From: Watersipora subatra
Taxonomy: Eukaryota; Bryozoa; Gymnolaemata; Cheilostomatida; Watersiporidae
Assembly: GCF_963576615.1 (NCBI RefSeq)
Contig: NC_088711.1
Location: 2,108,001 to 2,172,000, forward strand
DNA length: 64,000 nt
Direction: 5' to 3'
The notes below the pieces were generated by a model. That model saw nothing but the letters and a program-made list of their open reading frames with translations, was not told the origin of the DNA and searched no databases. The position numbers were made by a program, and so were the translations under genes. Shown piece after piece: positions 19,002-32,300 of the stretch; the stretch's first letter is position 1; every line of letters begins with the position of its first letter.

Positions 19002-22000
19002 TCAGAGCCTCTCATCATAGACGGCTAACCTATAGCTTAATCGACTGCCAGCCAGGTACAACTGCTCGGATTTGGTGATATCAGTTGGTTTTATAGCAAG
19101 ATGTTGTTTTGAAGAGTTGCTCCCACGTGTGAGGTTCAAGCGCTTGGTTAATACATTGACATAGGTTGTATACTTCTGCATCTAGAACACAAAAGGGAAA
19201 TAAATGACGTCATGTTTGGCAAAAAATGTCGGTATTTTGTATCAAATCTTAATGTTGAGCAATCTAAAATAATTTAAAATCCAACCTTTAAGAACAGCGC
19301 TGCGTTAAATTGGTCTCTTGAACTTTTTATTATCATAATGCTGTATCTGGTGATAAGATCATTTTAGTTATTGGGTGGTGCACCTGAGCATACTTCATTA
19401 TAATATGTATATGACAGTATTCATGAGATCATCAGATTGATAAAAAGCTAATGCATGCTTAGTGAAAGAATGGTTCCCACAGTTCCTGAGAATGGGTGTG
19501 TTATAATGCCATAAAGCATAGCTACTCGCAACTACATGTAGCTTCCACAAAACTAATATATAAATTGTTGGTGGTTAATTATTAGTTATCACCATGTCAC
19601 ACGGTATTACAAATGGATTGTCACTAATAGAACAATTTTTATTGTTTTCTCATTCATTTTGAAAGTTCGCAAAGAAACTACCGGTTTGAGTATATTCGCT
19701 TATATATAGCTTCGGTATTGAGTACGTTTTCTCGTGATGTTCTTTATAGCCGTTGTTACATATGTTGTGGTGTAGTGAGCTTATGGAAAAAGATTTATTG
19801 TCCAATTTATTCACTGTCACTTGTGCTGAAATTAGTGTGACATTCCCATATTTGTTCAGTTTCAAATAAATGAGCCATCCTAAAATGCTCTGCGAAGACG
19901 CTTCCTTTGGGTGAGTATAGTACAACCAAAAGTATTAGTGTGCTAGTAGCTATAGATGGAAAGTTGAGTTAGGCTAAATTTCTTGCGCTATCATTAATTC
20001 TAAATATCGAGCTCGATACTGAAAAAACGTTGATTGTTAAAATTGAACTGATTTTGATGTTATAATAAATGTAAGATTGCAACTGTCAATATGTTTTATA
20101 CAACAAAGACAGCTTAGAAGTGTAATAACCTTCTTATTTTGCAAAGCGACTCTTGAAACACAAAAAGTTTTCTAAATTTCGTATATTGAGGCATGCTTGC
20201 ATTTAGGATCCACCGCACTTCAAACAAGTAGTACTGTATACTCACGAGGTGTTCTTGTAACAATCTCTGCTTAGAGACTTCTTTCATGTGTTTCTTGCTC
20301 TCATCATCCTTCAGGAAGTGATCCTGGTCAGTGATGAGCTGGTCACCGATGTCTTTGACATACAACTTGTAGCGTCTCAGTTTTTCTCTCTACAAGCGAT
20401 TGAGTAAAAGAATTTACATATGTACCCGGTCAACTGGCCAAATTTCAGCATTCCCTCCATTTAGATGACAGGACTTTTGATCCATTATGAAACAATATGC
20501 AGGATTTACCATGTGGCTCGGTGTGCCTGTCGTAGAGGTTTGTAATGAACTTTCCTCTTGGACAGCGATTGAATTGTCCAGTACATCTTCACTGGAATAG
20601 CTCGCACTTGTAAGGTTGATGCTGTCAATCCACTCTTGTCTTATTTCACAGTTCCTGTCAGAGAAAATGAGGCACTGAGAAAAGCTTAACTCTAGATGAA
20701 TTACAACAGCGATGCACTTTTCTGCTATTTACATTCAAAAAGAGTGGCTAAGATAAATTAATCATAGATCCTTTTTCCTAAACATAGTTTGCCCTGCCTA
20801 TTATGGGCTCCTTATCAAGTTGTTTAGAATTGCTCAGAGCGAAGTTGGTAAGGTATTGTCGAAACTAGTGATCTTGTGATAGTAGTCACTGTTGTGGTGT
20901 GAGAGTTAGAAGAACAATGTAATACTATCCTCTTAGGAGTTTCTAGTTTGTTATATGCTCGGAGTTACTAAATTTTTAGCTTGAGCAATTGAGCATATTC
21001 TCACCCGGCGATGAAGAGAAACTCAGACCCATCAGATGTGATGAGAGAAAAGCCGTATTTCCTCTTTGTGTAGTAGGACGCTACAGTAGCATACGCATTG
21101 TTCAAATCTATTGATTTACAAGCCTTATGGCTGTGGCTGCGCTTATCAGACTTTAGAAGTTTCAACTGCAGGCCTTGTAGTATGACAAAATGTCGTTTCC
21201 AGCCTCGTTTTCCTGATGCCGCTACAAGAAATTTGTGCGATTATATCAGTGTATCTGCAATAGCCTGTGTAATCTGAAAGTGCTCATTTTTTCTTAAAGC
21301 GTTCACCACTTAAAGACTTCGCATAACTTGAGAATGCCTAACTGACTCATCAATGTATATTCAAAGTCAATGCTCTAACAGAAACGCTAAAAATTAGTAA
21401 TTTGTTTTTGGTTCAACATTTTTAGAAAAGATGTGAAACTGAAGTTTTTCAGTAGACAGTCACTTACTTTTAATTCCATTAGAACCTTTGCAATGTTTCT
21501 TCAGCAAATATCCTGTCATCATTTCATCATCCATTTGACACCCAGGCTGCAAGAACAATTTTATATAATCCATTTGATTTGATATTTTATAATTCAGGAG
21601 TGACTAGGCACTTTACTACTCACCGTTTAGTACACAATCATTGCAATCACAATAAACATGCTATTTTGCAAAAGAAGTATTAATTTAGGTTATGAATCCT
21701 TACTGAAAATTGATTGAGAAAAGATTTTCCGGAGGGAGCAGACAACTCTGAATTAGAATAGCACCGTTGTGTAGCACTTGTGTCGCGTCTGCAAAATATA
21801 AAAAAAACTGTATTTGAAATAGTTTTTGCACAGTAAATAAGCCGAAAAGTTGAGACATCTTGTACTGTAAGGTAGCATTAAGGGAATGATAGAGTTGAGA
21901 AGGGTGCTCCTACTGTGGAAGTTTGGTGTCTATGGGCTCGACTCCATAGTTTATTGCATCTGAGAGTCTCTTTTGTATGTCTTCATCTCTGTAATTTAAA

Positions 22001-25000
22001 CCAAGCAACATATACTTAGGATCATACCAACAGTATTAGTATGTCATCAAACACATAAATCAACTTATGAAAATCTATGCTTCTATTGAGTAGTTTTTGA
22101 GACTTGTCATTTTTGGAACCGATTGTCAGGTCAACTTTGAATACAAAATTGCATTTTTCTGTGGTGTTTATACTAAGCAATCACAATACACAACCTTTGC
22201 ATTAAGCCTCTGATAAAAAATATAGCACAGTCCAACCTCCACACATATTTACTTCAACATGGAATTTCTTACAAATAACATGTTGACAAATGTTGGCATC
22301 TACACTCAAAGTAATTTTCAGCATACTGCGTTAAAATAAAAAATTTTAAATAGTGTAGTTTTATGATGGGACTAGTAAAAGTTAACAGCAAAATAAAAAA
22401 CTATATAAAGGTAAGTTGGGTTGAACTCCACCAAGTATTTCTTAAAGAATTATTGTAGGGTTTTGGGATGAAAAGGAAATTAAATAAATCAGTGTATTCA
22501 AATAATGCTGTTTGTTGTAACGTGTCTTAACATATGAAGCGGATTTGGAACAAACCAATATCATATGTGGAGGTTTGACTGTACAACTTCGACTGTGGTA
22601 CGCCTCTTTACAGTAACAATTGAGGCCAATTGATATAGTACAATAGCTCACCAATAAAATCGATAACGCAATAATTAGTGTTACTAACAAACTAGTTTTT
22701 GGTAAATCTGGCTTTTTATCAAATTAGTTTCCATAATTCATAGTATAATCATATAAAAATATAATATATGAAAATGGTCAATAATAAATGTCATACGTCA
22801 ATACATATTACATATTATAGTATAATGTCATATGTAATACATGAAACGCGTCATATTCTCTTTTCCTATTGGCCAATAGAACAGATAATGGTAGCAACCT
22901 ACTAATTCTAACTATTTAAAACTAATCATTAGCGAGTTGCACTAAGTTGTCAGTCAGCAAGGTCAATAAATGACAAACCTATGGTTGTGGTTTGTCATAA
23001 AAAAAAAAAAAAAACTACTGATCGACTGGCCATGACAATTCGGTATTAAGATACAATTACTTGTGCAGTCAGTAGATGAGTAGCCTTAGAGACATGTGAT
23101 TAGCAATTGCCACATTGCATACATCATAGTCTAGTGTGAAGGTATCTTGACTCGGATATCTAACATTCACACTTGACCTACCACTAGTCAGATGTCATCA
23201 CCTTTTCTAGCACCTACCAGCTGCAACTTACCCCATTGTTGAAAAGAGAGGCTGCCCACTAATGTCTCTGTAAAGAACAGTTAAATATTGCTTCGGAAAG
23301 TCGACACCATTGTTTAGCTTGCTAAGACTTTCAGTAAATAGCCTCTGGGTGACCTGTCGATTGTCCTGCAAAGAGTACAAAGGCTGTGTTACTAGCGTCA
23401 TTCTCTTTATGTGTGTTTACTTTCTCAGAAAGGTCTTCTGTGAAAGCAGCTTTTCTATATAATGAAACTTCTTTATCACGATTACACCACAAGTCACAAT
23501 AACCTCAACATACGATTTCTCAATGCATGATGTAAAACTAGAGGAAAATATTTGACTATTAAGTTAGATAAATAGATAGACTCGAAGTAATTTCCACCAG
23601 ATGTTACAGTTTTGGAGGTGAAAGTAAAGAAAACAGTAAAATTTTAAACTCAAACGTAGAGAAGTTTAAAAACAATAATAACTTTTCCCAATAAAAGTTA
23701 CACTTTATATTTCTGTCAGACGTTTGACTTAAAACTTACACAACGATAAGCGTACATCTCTGTTTAAATATCTCTAAGGTAAGTAATAATAAAAACCTTC
23801 TTGTATTAATTACATTTCCTTTGCTATATAAAACTTTTCTACTTAGTTTTTGCGCAGTTTCATATAATATATTTCTTTTAATACTCTATGTGATTATAAG
23901 CATTATTCATTCAGGCTTTATTGTAGTTTTGTTGTATTCGCCCTTGGGAACAGATTGATTAAATTGCAATGTATTCTCGTAAGAATACTTGCTCCAACAT
24001 ACAATGGTTTGAAAAGTATTTACTTTGTATATAGAGGCTAGACTGTAATAGTAATGTTACATTCTTCACGCTAAAATAAAAAGAATCATTTGTTTTGTAG
24101 TATTCACTCCCACAACCTGTGACAGCTCTTTATTTGCTAAATTCAATAATGACACTTGACTAATTGTTTAGTCACGTCTTATATTTCAGTTACAAAACAC
24201 CATCATGAAAAGTTTGAGAGGCTGGAAAAAGTGCAGAATGTTCATTACACCAACTCCAGTTAAGCAAGTAGGTGGAGTTTGAGAAGAGAACACTTTGGCT
24301 GGTAGTACAGTATACAGTAATTGGTAATGTGCAAATGTTTGAAGGTAGAAATTATGAAATCTCCTACCGTCTCTGTGGAACCATGTAGGTCTGTGTTGAG
24401 AAGAACCAGTGCACACACTAATGTGTGGCATGAGTCTACAAAACGAGGTGATCAGTATCACCCACATATACAGTATCAGATGTGGTCACTATCACCTATG
24501 GTTATAATGTAAGGGGTGGTCATCACCATCCAAGTATATACTATCAGGTGTGGTCAGTATCACCCAGGTATATATTGTAAGGTGTGATCAGTATCACCTA
24601 GGTTTATATTGTAAGGGATGGTCATTACCACCCAGGTATATACTATCAGGTGTGGTCAGTATCACCCAGTTATATACTATCAGGTATGGTCAGTATCAGC
24701 CAGGTATATACTATCAGGTGTGGTCAGTATCACTTAGGTATATACTATCGAGTAGCAGAGCTACATTTAGCACCAAAGTATTATATTTGATTTGTTTGTT
24801 AGTTTTATTTCACATTAAATCATGATAAAATAAGATTATAGTAAATTAAGGTGCAATGTGGTCCCATATGCGCAGTAGCATGGCTATTCGAGGTGCAGAT
24901 TTAGCAGATGAGATTGTTAATGAAAAAAACAAGGTTGTCTAAGTAATAGAAATCGGAACAAATCTAATCAATCTAATCAATCTAAATAAGTACTGCTTTA

Positions 25001-28000
25001 AAGCAGCTCTAAAACCATCATGACTACCAATTTTCCTTGGCCAAATTGGCAACGGGTTCCATGCTGATGACACACGATAAGCAACCCGTCTATTGCCACC
25101 AGTAGAGGAGGATGGTGGAAGAGGTAATGAATGTAAGGAATGACGAGTGTTATAATGTGTTGACAAGTTAGTTTGAGATTTAAATTGTGTGAAGGCTAAA
25201 AAACATATTCTTAGTTGGTAAAGTTCCTGTATAGGCAAAACACAGATCTTTTAAACAAAGGAGTTGATGGAAAATAAGAGTTTTTATGATATATTATTCT
25301 CAGCAATCGCTTCTGGATGACTAAAATTTTGGTTAAGTAGCTCATTGGAGCATTTCCCCATGCTTCCAAGCAATAAACTATTTTACTGGTAATTAGAATA
25401 TTATATAAAAGCAAAAGAGGCATTTCTGGTAAGATCAACGAGGCCTGGTAAATAAGTCCCAAGCTTTGTCGCAGTTGTTTCCTCAATAGTTCTATGTGTC
25501 TTGACCAGTTTAGTGTACTATCTATTGAGAAGCAAGGTTTCATTGTTTGTTGTACCAAATGCAAATATTTTACCATTAGTACTATAATATGCTGCCTACT
25601 AAATTCTTTTTTAACTACTATTCTAACACTTGACAGTCTTCCGGCAAAGAGTGGCTGATCTAAAACCTGGATCATATTGTTCTTACAAGCTCACACCATA
25701 GGAAGCCATTGAGTGTGTCGAGTGAGAAGAAACTATTTTGGAGCCGCTGTCAGGCTCTCCTCGCACAAGCTCATTATTCATGGGCTGTTCTTTATAAAAA
25801 AAGATCCACATCATTGCTTTTTAGTTCATAAGACAGATCATTTTTAGTAAAAATTAAGATTTTTTTGCAGGTTTTCCTCATCCATAGTGTAGCCGAAACA
25901 AAAAATACACAAAGATTGACACTGCATAACGGAATAGAAAAAAGCAAAACCCGACATTTACAATGAGGTTAGCTGTGTGTCCGTCACACGGCTCGTTTAA
26001 AATATATTAAAGCAAGCCTTTAAAATATATATTAAAGGCCTTGCATCTGGAGATTGACTTGAGATGCAAGGCCTAGCTCAGCAAGGGAGCTGTTAGCTGA
26101 AGTACAGCTACTTCGTACATGAAATTTAGTTCACTAATCTACTATCACTAGCAAATTCCTAGATGCTTATATTTAGTAGAACATGTTAGTTCACACCAGT
26201 TACGTATATGTCTGTCTCCACTTGTTATATTACTGCAGTAGAACACGAGTTGGCTAGTAAGACAATTGGCTTATTAAGCCTAAATGAAATACACAAAGCT
26301 TGCCTTGCTGTAACTCTCATAAGCACCACTGCTCAAATACAGTTTCGTCATGTTAAGAAAACAAACTCTTATGAAGCATTATTTTATAACAAATCAACAT
26401 ACCAAAATGCTAGGCTAACATCGACCAGCCAAATTAGGCTCAAATGAATGCTGGTCATAGCTATCTTGAGGCTAATTTTAAGGGGTTTCAGATCAGGATA
26501 TTATGTTCTAATCTAGTTTTACCATAGGCAACATCTATCCCAATATCTCAGAGGAACAATGCAAGACCTTCGGCTATGCAGGTTTTGGTTGATCAATGGT
26601 AGTGCTAAACTATATATATATTTCTCAAACTCCGTGTGTCGTCGTCGTATGTCTGCATTCCGACTATAGATCTTAAAATCTTGATATTAAACTACCGCAT
26701 TTAGAATGGTGTTTAGATGGGTTTGAACACACAACGAATTTTGAAAACATCGACAGGTTCTTATCCGGACACTCTACGCCTGAGCTAGAACACCATAGTG
26801 ATCATATATGTTATCATATAACAGATAAACCATGCACGCACTAATTATTTTAGCCTTACGTCCACGAGTTACGATGCTCCTGTTCAGAAATATTTTGGGA
26901 CCCAAGTATATGCAACGCGATGCTTATTCGTCTTTTTTCATTAAAGCTAATTTATTTTAAACTTAAAATTTGGCGATTTTTGTACTGATTATATACGTTA
27001 CCAAAATATATATGTTGAATCGACATTTCGTAGTTTACATACTTGCTATTTATTTTACATCTACATTTAGTTCGCTACTAATTTATTCCAGCTGCTCAGA
27101 AGACTTTTTCCCAGCTATATTATGTTTTTTGGATTCTGATTTCATACCTTGCGTTCCACAATCATTAAATACGAACAAAATCTTTGTTCATTTAAAAAAT
27201 CTTACGTTATTTCCTTTAGTTAAAATTGAACATCTTGGTTTGTATGAATATTTTTTAGTTTGTTATTTAACGTATATTTTAATAGCGATATAGTATATTA
27301 ACAAACGCAATTTCCTTTTCTCAACAGATGAATAAGGCGAAGTTCGCTAAACACGCGCTTCACAAAAGTTCCTACCAGTGTTCGCTTTGAATAATATATT
27401 TTTAGATTTACATTCTCTTATTACATTCATAAAATTCTTATAACTTTGGAAATTTATAATATAAGTTTTTAAAGTTTGTTTCATTATCGTTATTTCAACT
27501 TCCATTTTTGAAATTTAATTTGAGTATCGCGTTTGAAGTTTAAACATTATTCATTTTCCTATCACTCTTATTATTACTTAGTTAGTTTCCCATCTTTATT
27601 ATTAATATTAATTTTGCATTCAACCATTTTTGGCAGGCACTGTTCAAATAAAATTTCAACTACAAAATACTACCATATTCTGTCATATATTTTTATTTAT
27701 CTGTTAAATACATGTATTATCAGAAGTTACACATTGTCTAATGCCTCCAAAGAAAAGAATCTGTCCTGCACAAAATAATTTCCTCATGATATGAAGTTTG
27801 AAAGTTAAAGTTGTTTGACAAAGTTTTGAAACCTTTACAGTTGTTTTTATTTTTCTCTTAATTTATTTCAACTACACAAAACACTTCTCTCATCTGTCGT
27901 TTGAAAGTAAGAATGGGAAATGTTGTTATATGTTAAATACAAATCAATTTTCTGTCTAAATACTTTTTTATTACCTGAACAACGCCGGGTAGCACAGCTA

Positions 28001-29298
28001 GTCTATATATAGTAGGCCTATATATATGAAATATATTATATTTCTCAAATTATGTCTGTCATTCCGGCTATAGATATAGCTATAGCGCACGCTGATTATT
28101 TTACCAATGCGGATACGCGTTACGATGCCCCTATTAAGAAATATTTTTCGTAAGGATCAATTACTATATCTGGGGTCAAGGCCAATTCTTTTCATGCAGA
28201 CATTATATCGTCTCCGTGAGAAAGCCTCGACATTATCTCTCCGTTCGGTCAGACAAAGACAGTACCATATCTCATTTTTACATTTGCACTAGTATCGAGA
28301 GGTACCAGTATCGTCGTATTTAAAGTTTTGATGGATAGCTTCTGGTGGAACAGTAACCTTTTTTATACGCACGCACTTATATGCAAGAGTTGTTGTTATT
28401 AATTCAACATATTCAGGATTTTCATTTTGTTGTTTCAGTTTGTATTAATTGTATTATTACAGAGTCATCTTCTATTGTAATTGTAGTAAAACCGACTTAA
28501 TTTAGCTATTACTCGCTAATTATTTCACATTTTCTTCCAAACCTTTTTATAGTCGTTTTACTTTTTTTAATTTAGTTTATCTGCATGAAAATTTTTTCTT
28601 ATGATATAAAGTTTTAAAAGTTGTTTGACAAAGTTTGAAAACCTTTACAGTTGTTTTTAGTTAGAATGGCAAATGTTGTTATATGTTAAATACAAGTCAA
28701 TTTTCTGACCAAAGACTTTTTTATTACCGGGGCAACGCAGGGTAGCACAGCTAGTATTTATATACTTGTTCCAGTGCTAAATAGAGATTGTTAGATTTTC
28801 TGTAGGAAACCATCTTGCCATTTGAACTGAAGATTCAAAAATTCCATTACAATTACCTTTATAATAACTAATAGCTGTACCTCCCGGCGTTGCCCGGGTA
28901 TTAAAAATCAGCTTATAAGCAATGAGAAGTGATGAGAGTTGCCTATTACTTGCTATTAACCTGGCGCATTGCCAATGGAAAATGGTATTAAAAATTATCT
29001 TATAAACAATGAGAAGTGATGAGAGTTGCCCACCACTTGCTATTAGTCTGGCACATTGCCAATGGAAAGTAGTATTAAAAATCAACTTGTAAACAATGAG
29101 AAGTAATGAGAGTTGCCTGCCACCTGCTATTAGCCTGGCACATTGCCAATGAAAAATTCCAGTAAGCTAGTTAATAAGTGCTAGGCTTCTAAAGACGGTA
29201 GGCCATGACGTTGCATCAGTGTTGTTGTCCAGTTATGCTATTCTAATAATAGCTATAGCCGAAATGACACACAGGTATATCCACACCCAACCTTTGAG

Positions 29299-29337
<39 letters not shown>

Positions 29338-32300
29338 TTGTCTTCCTCGTGGTAATGACCCTTACAGATGAGTAATGATGGATGAGTCATTCACTGCTTC
29401 TATACTATTGCAATTATGTACAATATTGTAATTTTGCTCTTTAATGCCTGTGCCAGCACGTTTAGAACATTATACTGAAAATAACTTAAAACTCATAATG
29501 AGCTCTTCAGAAACGTGTACCTTAATACCTTAATGCCCAAAAAGAGATACAGGAAATTTTCCACTTAGCAGGATAGTCAAATGGAGCTATTGTGTAAGAT
29601 GCGTTAATTGTATTGGAATAAACAGATAATTGTAAGCTTGTCTCAGACATAATTTAATCTGCTCATTAACAGTTATCCAATCATGTCTAGCTTTGCTCAA
29701 GCATGGCTGGCAAAATTAAGTTTAAAGATTTACTCGGTAAGGTTGGAGTTTTCAGTCCTTTATTTGCAAGAAGGGTAGCATGGAGACGTTATAAGGGTAC
29801 AACTGATGTTGCTAGTATTCCTTCACCATCCAGCAAAGAGTGACATTTTAAACACCATTACACAGACTGAAGGCTGTATGGTATGTTCTCCAAAGAATTG
29901 ATTGTTTGAAAAACCTCAACTGCTTTGTAAAACAACCTTGTGTGCTTCACGCAAGCTCGAAATAGATTATGCAGTTGCGTTCCTTTCACCTCAAGGATTA
30001 CTCTTGCAAGCATCTTCATCTACTTCCTTCGTTATAGTAATAAATTTTATTAGAACAATATCGCAAAAAATCCATACGACTTTTTTGATGGTAGGTCATA
30101 AATGCTTGTGATGCAAATAAAAAATTTTATGATACTAACTATAATTTTCCAGTATATTTTGAGTCATGAATAGATGATAAACATGAGCTCAATGGATAGG
30201 ATGCTACTGTAAATATTTTTACGAGTTTTTGAAATTGTATGAACTTTTATAGTTTCAGCACAAATAATAGTGAAGAACTTTTTTTTTCTGTTTGATGACA
30301 TTCGCTGTGGGTTGCCCGACTTTTTTTACTAGTGTTTTATTAAATATCATTGTATTAGGGGCCCATTTATATACATGTACATTTAATTAAAGTTCAAAAA
30401 CTTCCAATCGTTGGACAAATTGCCCAGGGTTACTGACATGCATTGACAAGAACGCCCAGGGTTCAAAGGGTTAATCTGAAGACTAAGGAACTCCCTTACA
30501 ATCACCTTTATCATACCCATTATCTTGCTATAAGTGATGAGTCTGATGACCCTTTGTACAGGTGAGTAATGACAAACCTGAGATTAGCCATATTATGTCA
30601 TATAGCTCTATTATTCCACGGATATTATAAAGGAAGAATATTTTTGGGGAACATTAGGAATTGTCATATTAATTAGGTAACTCTATAGAATGATAACATG
30701 TATAGAGTGCAACTCACACAAGAATAGAAACAAAATATGATTTCTGTTTTATTACCTTCTGAATGGAATGTCTGGGAGAACTCTGTTAATTTATTGCATT
30801 CAAGGTATCGCCGCGCAAAGTGCAGTAGAACTGTTTCCTGTTCTTTCATCACTTCTCCTGCTAGCGAAATCTGTTTGAGAAATGTTCTCAGGCTCTCCGT
30901 CAAAGAATAACCAGTGAAATCGAAAAAACTCATAAACTCCTCTACCACTTTCTTTGTAAACTCATCGCTACAAACAATAATGTGGGAATTTTAGCAAGGA
31001 AAGACCTTTGCCATGGACTGCTCCATGGACTGCTCACTCAAAGAGTAGACCAAATCGTTACCATATTTTTTAGTCTCTCTGAGTTGGAGTTCTTTAAATA
31101 TTCTTTAAAATTTTTGGTATGCGTTTGATATCGGCTTTTTTTAATGGATACTTTACCAGCTGAGTATTTATGCACGGAGTTGTCCACACAATTGTAGAGT
31201 ATTTATTCAACCATAATATTCTACAAATTGTTGATATATAACCTGGTTGAGTCCACTTAGCTTTACATACTAACTAAACATACAATATTTTATTCATTAA
31301 AGTTTATTTTATTGTCTCAAGTTATCTAAAATAAAATATTTGAATATCTTATATTTCAGGAATTTTGTTTGAATCTTTGTAATATTTCAAGAGCATTAAT
31401 AAGCAGCATGGCAGCGTAGTGCAGGAAGGAGGCATAGTGAAGCTTGACATTATAGCGCAGTATAGCAGCATAGTGCAGCATCACAGCGTAGAGTGGCACG
31501 GCAGCATAGAGTGGTATGGCAGCATAGAGTGGTATGGCAGCATAGAGTGGTATGGCAGCATAGAGTGGTATGGCAGCATAGTGTGGTATGGCAGCATAGA
31601 GTGGCACAGCAGCGTAGAGTGGCACGGCAGCATAGAGTGGCACAGCAGCATAGAGTGGCACGGTAGCATAGAGTGGTATGACAGCGCAGAGTGGCATGGC
31701 AGCATAGAGTGGTATGGCAGCATAGAGTGGTACGGCAGCATAGAGTGGTATGACAGCATAGAGTGGTATGGCAGCACAGAGTGGTATGGCAGCATAGAGT
31801 GGTATGGCAGCATAGAGTGGTATGGCAGCATAGAGTGGTATGGCATCAAAGAGTGGTATGACAGCATAGAGTGGTATGGCAGCATAGAGTGGTATGACAG
31901 CATAGAGTGGTACGGCGGCAAAGAGTGGTATGACAGCATAGAGTGGTATGGCAGCACAGAGTGGTATGGCAGCATAGAGTGGTATGGCAGCATAGAGTGA
32001 TATGGCAGCATAGAGTGGTATGGCAGCATAGAGTGGTATGGCAGCATAGAGTGGTATGGCAGCATAGAGTGGTATGGCAGCATAGAGTGGCACAGCAGCA
32101 TAGAGTGGCACAGCAGCATAGAGTGGTTTGGCAGCTAATTAGAGATTGTAAAACAATAAGTTTCAATAATAAGACCCTCTTTTATGGCAACATCCTCTCC
32201 AAATCTGTTGCAAACAGCTCATAAGAAAAACAATGCTTAAGCTTTAAAAGGTCATCAGTACTGACCAGAGACAGCGGTGCATGCTAACAGCTCTACACTG

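Noticed and set aside
30300-30476. TTAA-flanked piggyBac end (CAAAGGGTTAA)
   Set aside because: Only one end is visible; no matching inverted partner found.
31356-32224. Five overlapping frames of 93-251 codons on both strands
   Set aside because: All arise from an 18-bp tandem repeat, which keeps frames open on both strands; no splice or start context.
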